Source: Prevotella sp. CAG:1092 (GTDB lineage Bacteria > Bacteroidota > Bacteroidia > Bacteroidales > Bacteroidaceae). Taken from it: a stretch of DNA of 5,698 nucleotides. The translations under genes were made by a program, and so were the position numbers. Positions 1 through 5,698 of the stretch are shown here, piece after piece (positions within the stretch are counted from its first letter, which is position 1; every line of letters starts with the position of its first letter). Below the pieces are notes generated by a model. The model saw only the letters and a list, made by a program, of their open reading frames with translations. It made no database searches and had not been told where the DNA came from. The stretch covers positions 1 through 5,698 of the forward strand of contig HF993947.1 of assembly GCA_000436915.1 (NCBI GenBank). The letters are read 5' to 3'.

Positions 1-44
1 AAGTGTTGCGGAATTAAGGATAACAAAAGAAACATCAACAACAA

Positions 45-1265
45 ATGAACTTATCGACAATAGGAAATAAAATCAAGGGCAACCATACTATGACTGAAGG
101 CACCATGTATTCGATGCTAATAATATGCGGCATCTCACATTTCCTAAACGACATGATACAGTCAATAATACCTTCTATTTATCCGATATTAAAAGACAAA
201 TTCGACTTTTCTTTTGCACAAATAGGCATCATCACTCTGATTTTTCAGATGACGTCTTCCATACTTCAGCCTTTCACAGGACTCTATGCCGACAAACATC
301 CACGCCCATACGCTCTATCCATAGGTATGTGCTTCACTTTAGTAGGCTTATTGGTTCTTGCTTTTGCTGAAAACTATCTGCTTATACTTCTATCTGTTAG
401 TGTAGTAGGCCTTGGCTCCTCTATTTTCCACCCTACAGCCTCAAGAGTAGCACAGTTGGCTTCTGGCGGTAAAAAGAGTTTGGCACAATCTATCTTCCAA
501 GTTGGTGGTAATGGCGGTTCTGCCCTTGGTCCACTCCTTGCAGCAGCCATCATCCTCCCCTTTGGTCAGCATTCCATTTCCTTCTTCGCTTTAGCGGCCT
601 TGCTTGCAGCCATTATCATGATAAGACTTGGCTCTTGGTATAAAGCACGCATGGCATATGCTACCAAACATCCGCAAAAGACTGTCGGTATAAATACCAA
701 CATCTCTAAACGTGCTAAATATGGTGCATTAGCCATTCTCATCATGCTTGTATTCTCGAAGTATTTCTATACTTCTTGTATCACAAGCTATTTCACATTC
801 TTCCTGATTGACAAATTCGGCATTTCTGTCGGAGCTTCACAACTATGCCTATTTGTCTTCCTTGCAGCTTTCGCTATAGGAACAGTAGCAGGAGGACTGT
901 TGGGCGATAAGTTCGGCAGAAAATACGTAATTTGGTTCTCTATTCTTGGCTCAGCTCCATTTGCCCTTATCATGCCTTATGCCAATTTTGCATGGACCAT
1001 CGTCTGCACTTTCCTCTCAGGCTTGATTATTGCATCTGCATTTTCATCAATAGTAGTCTATGCTACTGACCTTATGCCAGATAAAGTAGGATTGATTGCA
1101 GGTATATTCTTCGGTTTGATGTTCGGTCTTGGTGGCCTCGGCTCTGCCTTTTTTGGTTGGCTTGCCGATAAAACAAGCATAGAATTCATCTTCCAAGTTA
1201 GTTCCTACCTTCCACTTCTTGGCATAATAGCAGGATTCTTGCCAAACACACAAACTCGAAAATAG
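45..1265 (+). CDS. fsr: Fsr-type MFS efflux transporter (fosmidomycin resistance family)
   Basis: This is an inner-membrane drug/proton antiporter of the major facilitator superfamily. From memory of the family it closely resembles E. coli Fsr, which exports fosmidomycin, an inhibitor of the MEP isoprenoid enzyme DXR; its length of 406 residues is the family's usual length. Family-typical stretches are SHFLNDMIQS (31-40), LGSSIFHPTASRVA (123-136) and SLAQSIFQVGGNGGSALGPLL (145-165). MFS loop motif A is present in both halves: GLYADKHPR (79-87) and GGLLGDKFGRK (283-293). Hydrophobic segments alternate with short loops as expected for 12 membrane helices, with a basic central loop around residues 197-225. 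The ATG at 45 follows an A-rich leader and an in-frame TAA at 15-17. A second ATG at 90 (residue 16) has AAGGG ten bases upstream and is a possible alternative start. The family call is firm; the substrate in this organism is inferred. Confidence 0.93.
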   Translation: MNLSTIGNKIKGNHTMTEGTMYSMLIICGISHFLNDMIQSIIPSIYPILKDKFDFSFAQIGIITLIFQMTSSILQPFTGLYADKHPRPYALSIGMCFTLVGLLVLAFAENYLLILLSVSVVGLGSSIFHPTASRVAQLASGGKKSLAQSIFQVGGNGGSALGPLLAAAIILPFGQHSISFFALAALLAAIIMIRLGSWYKARMAYATKHPQKTVGINTNISKRAKYGALAILIMLVFSKYFYTSCITSYFTFFLIDKFGISVGASQLCLFVFLAAFAIGTVAGGLLGDKFGRKYVIWFSILGSAPFALIMPYANFAWTIVCTFLSGLIIASAFSSIVVYATDLMPDKVGLIAGIFFGLMFGLGGLGSAFFGWLADKTSIEFIFQVSSYLPLLGIIAGFLPNTQTRK

Positions 1266-1268
1266 CGA

Positions 1269-1408
1269 AAAAGCGATGAAAAGGTATTGCTACTATGCTA
1301 TATACATAAGGTATAACAGATTAAAAACGGATTTTTAGTTAATAAACGTAAATAATTCGAGAAACATTCTTTATTTTCAAAATAAAAGCATACCTTTGCA
1401 TCGCTTTT
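1269..1408. repeat. 20-nt near-perfect inverted repeat flanking a 100-nt AT-rich spacer
   Basis: The left arm (1269-1288) and the reverse complement of the right arm (1389-1408) match at 18 of 20 positions, including an unbroken 10-base block AAAAGCGATG (1269-1278) against CATCGCTTTT (1399-1408). The left arm begins four bases after the fsr stop codon. The right arm contains the -7 promoter element of the tRNA gene. The spacer has no gene and no convincing terminator, only weak A/T hairpins such as AAAAA-CGGA-TTTTT (1323-1336). No clear target-site duplication flanks the arms. It could be a small MITE-like element, an inverted copy of the promoter core, or a long-range hairpin at the end of the fsr mRNA. 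The repeat is seen directly; its meaning is open. Confidence 0.7.
1370..1398 (+). promoter_or_regulatory. Bacteroidetes-type promoter for tRNA-Tyr
   Basis: TACCTTTG at 1391-1398 fits the Bacteroidetes sigma-ABfr -7 consensus TAnnTTTG, and the following CA is also common there. It ends 17 bases before the mature tRNA, leaving room for a start point around 1403-1406 and a short 5' leader. The -33 element is weak: TTTA at 1370-1373, with a 17-base spacer, is the best approach to TTTG. A 17-nt palindrome, TTTATTTT-C-AAAATAAA (1370-1386), fills the space between the two elements. Confidence 0.75.
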
Positions 1409-1415
1409 AGAAAAC

Positions 1416-1497
1416 GGGTAGTTACCAGAGTGGCCAAATGGGGCAGACTGTAAATCTGCTGGCTATGCCTTCGGTGGTTCGAATCCATCACTACCCA
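1416..1497 (+). tRNA. tRNA-Tyr (anticodon GUA)
   Basis: The sequence folds as a complete class II tRNA with a long variable arm, as expected for bacterial tRNA-Tyr. The acceptor stem is GGGTAGT (1416-1422) with ACTACCC (1490-1496), and the discriminator A is at 1497. The D-stem is CCA (1425-1427) with TGG (1439-1441). The anticodon stem is GCAGA (1443-1447) with TCTGC (1455-1459), closing the loop CTGTAAA, so the anticodon GTA at 1450-1452 reads UAU and UAC. The variable arm (1460-1472) contains a GGC/GCC stem. The T-stem is GGTGG/CCATC around the loop TTCGAAT (1478-1484). The 3' CCA is not encoded (CAA follows), so it must be added by nucleotidyltransferase. The gene stands alone, with its own promoter and terminator. 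Confidence 0.97.
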
Positions 1498-1504
1498 CAA
1501 AAGC

Positions 1505-1538
1505 AAAACTCACAACTTAATTAGTTGTGAGTTTTTTT
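1505..1538. terminator. Intrinsic terminator shared by convergent tRNA-Tyr and the helicase gene
   Basis: A perfect 13-bp stem, AAAACTCACAACT (1505-1517) with AGTTGTGAGTTTT (1523-1535), encloses a 5-nt loop. On the plus strand it is followed by a T run (1532-1538), giving a Rho-independent terminator eight bases after the tRNA. On the minus strand the hairpin begins seven bases after the large gene's stop codon and is followed by TTTTGCTTTTG, so it should work in both directions. Confidence 0.9.
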
Positions 1539-1541
1539 GTT

Positions 1542-4500
1542 TTATAACCTCTCTATTCTCATTCCATTCTTAAACACTTTACAGCTCTTACTATTCTCTT
1601 CTCCCACCGCTTGCAGAATGAAGAATTCATATTTGTTGAGTGGATATTTCTTCATTATATTTGATATCTGATTTGCAAGTTTCTCAGAGAATGCAGGACT
1701 AACCATAGAGAAGAAATTCGAGAAGTTGAATACCACTAACGACGGCACCTCTGAAACTCCTGCCCAGAAGTTGGCATCTAATTGTGAAAAACTTCTCACC
1801 TTATGGAAGCATGCTTTATCTCCATAACCATCCTTCATCATCTTTTCTGCCATATTGAGCATAGCTTCCGATGTGTCTATTCCATAATATTCCACGTTCG
1901 ACACCACGTCGCCAAACACATCCATAAAAGCCAAGCCTGCAGTAGCAGGACCACATCCCATATCTATAAACAAGACATTATTTGGAATGCCGGCTTTACT
2001 ATATGTACTATACAAGGCCTTGGTTTCATAATAATATTCGCTCATATAATGATAACAATATAGCTTTACAATGTCGTGGGCTGAGAATTCCCGCATCTGC
2101 TTTCTTCCGTTGGCATCAGCATTATCCATTTGGCATATTTTGGGCGAAGAGAAGTTTATTCGTCCATAGTCAATCAACGCCTTATTAGTTTCTTCGCAGT
2201 TGCCCATTACATATTGTGGTAACTCGCTATAAGCGTCGTCCTTTATTGGCTTCAAAACGAATTTGTTGAATAGCCTCTCGAATGTGCCACCAATATTATA
2301 TAAGGTGTCACCTTTGTTATCAGCCAAACAGAAGTTGCCCTTAACGAAATCTTCAGCTGCTATTTCGAAATAGCTATGTCTACTCTTCGCAAACTCCATG
2401 AGCTTATAGAAGATGATATTTTCGCGCAATAGTCTTGCGTCTCCTATCATTATCAGGTGTTTCATAGCCCTGGTCATAGCCACGTTGAGCTTGCGGTCGA
2501 TAATCTCGCCCGAGGTTTCATCAACATACTGATTGCTCGTTAAGAAGTTTAGTTGGTAGTATTTCTTGATAGTGAAACCATACACGATATTCTCGCATTG
2601 GCTACCCTGATATCGCTCTACGGTATCTATCATAATATCGTGCAACTCCTCAACCCCATATTTATCAATCTCGTTTCTTATGGTCGATATTTGGTTGCGA
2701 TAAGGCACTATCACGCCCACGGTCTTAGTCTTATCAAACTCCTTTTCGTTGAGCTTATAGATACGATAAACCGCAGCTGCCATCATCTTAGCTTCGTCTA
2801 TGTTTACCTTGTCGGAAACCTCGTATTCCCATTCCGTGGTTTTTGGTTGAGGATACGTCACAAACGATACTCGCCTTGTTGTAAGCAGATTATCCAAACC
2901 ATTCTTGCTATCGCTCACGCATGGCGTAAACTCTTCCTGATGCGACAGAGGCACAGGTATGAGCTTATTCTGATAGAAGGCGTAGTTAGGAAACTTTGCA
3001 ATATCTTGGTGCATTCTGCCCTGACGTGTTAGCATGTAGCTATACTCGTTGTTCTCGCCATTTTTGCGATAAGTCTTTATCAAACGTTCAAATAGCGATA
3101 GTCGGCAGTCGCTTAGGTTTATAGCCTGCAGGTTAGGCTCTACAACCTTAGATTCCGATTTTTGTTGTTGCACTACTGCTGGCAACTGTTTTTCGTCGCC
3201 TATTAGTACAAACTTCTTTATAGCACACTCGTCTATCCCATTTTTCTTTTGCGACAGCAAACCAATTATCTGCGGCTCCAATATCTGTGAAGCCTCGTCT
3301 ACTATAGCCAAGTCAAACTGCTTTATGCCGAGTAGCGCTATGCTGCTATTGAAGGCTGTAGTAGTGCCACAAAACACCCTACAACCGCTTATCAGTTGTT
3401 GTATCTCTTCGCCATCTTTGCATGCCTCAGAGCGTTTATTCAGCAAGTGGCTTCTGTATTTCTCGCTACATCCCAGTTCGCTACCCAAACGTATGAAGTC
3501 GATACCTTCTTCCACCAACTTGCTACACATCTCGTCGACAGCTCTATTTGTAAACGACAATAGCAATACCGAGCTACCCTCTTCCAACAATTCCTCCTTC
3601 AGCACATTCAGCATACCAAACGAGGTCTTCCCCGTACCAGGAGGTCCAATTATCAAAAACAAATCGTTGGCTTGCTTAACTCTCAACACAAGTTCGTTAA
3701 ACTCCGCATTTCCGTTGTTCGTATAGTCGCCCTTTAGCCTTCTGCTCGCATCAATTTTAGGCTTGCGCTGAAGCATTAGCAAGTCTCTTCGGCTCTTTGG
3801 CGCTTGCAAGAATAGTTGCATACCTTGGAATAGCGCACGATATGATGATTCCATAAAGTCGTGCTCTATAGCCCACACTTCGCCCTCGAAAGCCTCGGTT
3901 GTGGTCTGCGGATTGCGAAGTGCCACCTTCACGCTTTTGGTTCCAGGATTTGTTGCCAACGAGCCACGAAACACATAGTGGCGTGTTGGATTTGGTTCAT
4001 CGGCCTTTCGTGGGTCGTAGGAATAGAAGAACACCACATCGCCCTGTCTGAAGTTCGACATGTCGTTATCTTGCTCTTCTGGGAATAGGAATTCCACCTC
4101 TTCTATAGGTTCACCTTCCTGTTTGCGCACAGGCTTGATGCTGAGGTCGGCATATATGTTGCCAGCATTTCGTTTCTCTTCGAGAGTAGAATTCCATGTC
4201 GATGCAAATCCAGATTCTTCCTTGGTGCGGTTGCCCACCTTCGACAGTATCTGCTCGTTTTCAATAAACGTTAAGAACCTGTAATAATAGTCGCGCTCCA
4301 GCTGACTCGCACCACGCACTTGGCACAATATATCCTCCAATCTCGGACGCACAAAGTGAGTCCACGCATATCCACTCTCGTTAGGATAAATAAGCTCAGG
4401 AGTAAGCGATTCCAGCATACGGAATCCACCCTTGCTCAATAGCAATTCCATCCACGCCACTTGGTTGCGCAGTTTCAAAGCATCAAATAGCAATCCTGGA

Positions 4501-5698
4501 GCTGTAGCAATATCCAAAAGGCTGTTGGGGTATTTAGAGTATAGCATATACGAATGAAAATTGCTATACGCCACGCCATAGTTGTATCTGAATATCGCCA
4601 TATACAATAGCGCCTGCACATAATGCTCAGGGCGAATACGAGGCGTTGCAGGGTCTGAAGGATTATAGGCTGCCTTGCCCGATTTCTGCTCCACCATCAT
4701 AGTCATATCCTTTTGTATAAAGTCCATACGAGCTTGCAGTCCCAACGTCTCGCTATAGAACGAAGGTTCCAATATGGTGTTTCTTCCGTCTGCCTGATAT
4801 GGTATTGTGGCAGCTTCAGCCAAGGTTTCAAATATAGCTCTATGGATATGCTGCTTCTGCATCTCCGCATTCTCTCTAAATTGTTCCGATAGCGGACATA
4901 CTGCAAGATTTACGGCGTTATTGGCACAGAAGGCACGTAGGCTGCGCTCATAGCTACGCTTAATATGATACACCTCTTCGTCGAGTATCTGACCAGCATA
5001 GTTACCGAGCATTATAGCCTCGCTATTTACCGAAGGCGACAACTTCCTTATCAGATAGGCATATGGTGTAGCTATCTCGTGTTCAGAAAAGCAAGCAGCA
5101 AGCGACGATACGTCTATCAGATAGTCGGGATTATAGATTACGATGACAGGATAGATAATCTCGTTTTCTATTCTTGGCATCACTATGTTCAACTGGTCGC
5201 CCTTTTGCAACATATCCTTCAGATATCCATGGTCGCCAAGAGCATAGCGGTTGTCTGTCTTACGATAATAAATCTTCTGCTCCAAGCCTGAATCACTATC
5301 AGTAGCCATTATAAAGTCGTCATTCCAACTATCCACAACTACTCGCATCACGGCTCCCATGCGGTAAAGTGGACGATAGTAGGCATCTGATACATAGGGG
5401 AAACGGCGGTTTAATTCTTCAGGCACAGGGCTACCGTAAATCATGCCAATAAACTTAGCCAAGGCTGCCACATCGTGAGTCAACGACTTTGTGAGTTCTT
5501 CGTCTGTCACGCTTTCTTCGTCATTAGCTTGATATCTTGCGCTACGAGGTTTTAGTCTGCGTGTTCTAATACGGAAAGCGTTAACAGCTATTGCCAACGA
5601 CCTGTCCATCATCTTGTCTTTATATTCCGACAGCAGGTATTCCACCTTGGCATAAAAGCCCGAGAATTTTATGTTGTTGTCCTGCAATTTGCCGTCGA
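1542..5698 (-). CDS. Multidomain PD-(D/E)XK nuclease - SF1B (Dna2/Upf1-like) helicase - SAM methyltransferase fusion, 5' end probably outside window
   Basis: This is a predicted ATP-driven nucleic-acid motor fused to a nuclease and a methyltransferase-like domain. Residues are numbered from a TTG at 5687-5685, but the frame stays open to the edge, so more N-terminus is likely. Residues 1-185 are unassigned. Residues 186-390 are a RecB/Cas4/Dna2-like nuclease: LGNYAGQILDE (227-237), ARMD (D322), EQK (E333, K335) and QALLY (Q358, Y362). Residues 545-620 resemble the Upf1/Dna2 beta-barrel. The helicase motifs are Walker A GPPGTGKT (681-688), SFTNRAVDEM (711-720), DEAS (797-800), GDEKQLP (830-836), QGRMH (889-893), VPYRNQ (994-999), ERYQGSQ (1024-1030) and LNVAMTRA (1067-1074). 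Residues 1105-1235 are a linker of unknown fold. Residues 1236-1370 resemble a class I SAM methyltransferase: DMGCGPATAG (1242-1251), then YGIDTSEAM (1268-1276). The four-cysteine Fe-S pattern of Dna2 is not evident. The stop is TAA (1544-1542). Domain calls rest on motifs; a defence or repair role is inference. Confidence 0.9.
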   Translation of the reverse strand, partial: DGKLQDNNIKFSGFYAKVEYLLSEYKDKMMDRSLAIAVNAFRIRTRRLKPRSARYQANDEESVTDEELTKSLTHDVAALAKFIGMIYGSPVPEELNRRFPYVSDAYYRPLYRMGAVMRVVVDSWNDDFIMATDSDSGLEQKIYYRKTDNRYALGDHGYLKDMLQKGDQLNIVMPRIENEIIYPVIVIYNPDYLIDVSSLAACFSEHEIATPYAYLIRKLSPSVNSEAIMLGNYAGQILDEEVYHIKRSYERSLRAFCANNAVNLAVCPLSEQFRENAEMQKQHIHRAIFETLAEAATIPYQADGRNTILEPSFYSETLGLQARMDFIQKDMTMMVEQKSGKAAYNPSDPATPRIRPEHYVQALLYMAIFRYNYGVAYSNFHSYMLYSKYPNSLLDIATAPGLLFDALKLRNQVAWMELLLSKGGFRMLESLTPELIYPNESGYAWTHFVRPRLEDILCQVRGASQLERDYYYRFLTFIENEQILSKVGNRTKEESGFASTWNSTLEEKRNAGNIYADLSIKPVRKQEGEPIEEVEFLFPEEQDNDMSNFRQGDVVFFYSYDPRKADEPNPTRHYVFRGSLATNPGTKSVKVALRNPQTTTEAFEGEVWAIEHDFMESSYRALFQGMQLFLQAPKSRRDLLMLQRKPKIDASRRLKGDYTNNGNAEFNELVLRVKQANDLFLIIGPPGTGKTSFGMLNVLKEELLEEGSSVLLLSFTNRAVDEMCSKLVEEGIDFIRLGSELGCSEKYRSHLLNKRSEACKDGEEIQQLISGCRVFCGTTTAFNSSIALLGIKQFDLAIVDEASQILEPQIIGLLSQKKNGIDECAIKKFVLIGDEKQLPAVVQQQKSESKVVEPNLQAINLSDCRLSLFERLIKTYRKNGENNEYSYMLTRQGRMHQDIAKFPNYAFYQNKLIPVPLSHQEEFTPCVSDSKNGLDNLLTTRRVSFVTYPQPKTTEWEYEVSDKVNIDEAKMMAAAVYRIYKLNEKEFDKTKTVGVIVPYRNQISTIRNEIDKYGVEELHDIMIDTVERYQGSQCENIVYGFTIKKYYQLNFLTSNQYVDETSGEIIDRKLNVAMTRAMKHLIMIGDARLLRENIIFYKLMEFAKSRHSYFEIAAEDFVKGNFCLADNKGDTLYNIGGTFERLFNKFVLKPIKDDAYSELPQYVMGNCEETNKALIDYGRINFSSPKICQMDNADANGRKQMREFSAHDIVKLYCYHYMSEYYYETKALYSTYSKAGIPNNVLFIDMGCGPATAGLAFMDVFGDVVSNVEYYGIDTSEAMLNMAEKMMKDGYGDKACFHKVRSFSQLDANFWAGVSEVPSLVVFNFSNFFSMVSPAFSEKLANQISNIMKKYPLNKYEFFILQAVGEENSKSCKVFKNGMRIERL

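Noticed and set aside
1047..1253. Minus-strand open frame antisense to the 3' end of fsr, downstream of the inverted -7-like element
   Set aside because: The inverted element could in principle transcribe it, but the translation resembles nothing known, there is no ribosome-binding signal, and the fsr reading is unambiguous.
1321..1340. A/T hairpin AAAAA-CGGA-TTTTT as a possible fsr terminator
   Set aside because: The stem is almost all A-T with no G-C core and no following T run, so it is too weak to call.
2553..3032. 159-codon plus-strand open frame antisense to the helicase
   Set aside because: It overlaps the helicase motif IV-VI coding region on the other strand, shows no recognisable domain and has no promoter or ribosome-binding context. 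It is a shadow of a strongly supported gene.
3325..3726. 133-codon plus-strand open frame antisense to Walker A and motif II
   Set aside because: Low-complexity Ser/Leu-rich translation, fully inside the helicase domain on the opposite strand, with no independent support.
5083..5110. C199 (AACF) as the first ligand of a Dna2/Cas4-type Fe-S cluster
   Set aside because: The position is suggestive, but the three further clustered cysteines expected after the QxxxY motif are missing; only isolated C455 is present.

Overview
The window looks like chromosomal DNA from a member of the Bacteroidales, probably Prevotella or a close relative. The evidence is the AT-leaning composition, an A-rich leader before the first gene with no well-placed Shine-Dalgarno sequence, and a Bacteroidetes-type -7 element (TACCTTTG, fitting TAnnTTTG) just upstream of a tRNA gene. 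No CCA is encoded at the tRNA 3' end. The genus is an inference.

Layout: (1) Positions 45-1265, plus strand, hold a complete major facilitator superfamily transporter of the Fsr (fosmidomycin resistance) type. (2) Positions 1266-1415 are a short AT-rich intergenic stretch. It carries a tRNA promoter and an unexpected 20-nt near-perfect inverted repeat whose right arm is the promoter core. (3) Positions 1416-1497, plus strand, are tRNA-Tyr(GUA). (4) Positions 1505-1538 are a strong hairpin terminator shared by the tRNA and the convergent gene. (5) Positions 1542-5698, minus strand, are one very long reading frame still open at the right edge of the window, so its true start may lie outside. 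It encodes at least 1381 residues.

The large protein is the main item of interest. In order it has an uncharacterised N-terminal region, a RecB/Cas4/Dna2-like PD-(D/E)XK nuclease, a Upf1/Dna2-type beta-barrel, a full set of SF1B helicase motifs, a linker of unknown fold, and a class I SAM-dependent methyltransferase-like domain at the C-terminus. Nuclease plus SF1 helicase is a known Dna2-like arrangement. The added C-terminal methyltransferase is unusual. It suggests either a single-polypeptide genome-defence or modification-linked system, or a DNA/RNA-processing enzyme with a modifying activity. No such role is proven by the sequence.

The transporter and the large enzyme are on opposite strands, separated by the tRNA and a terminator. 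Nothing in the window suggests they act together.
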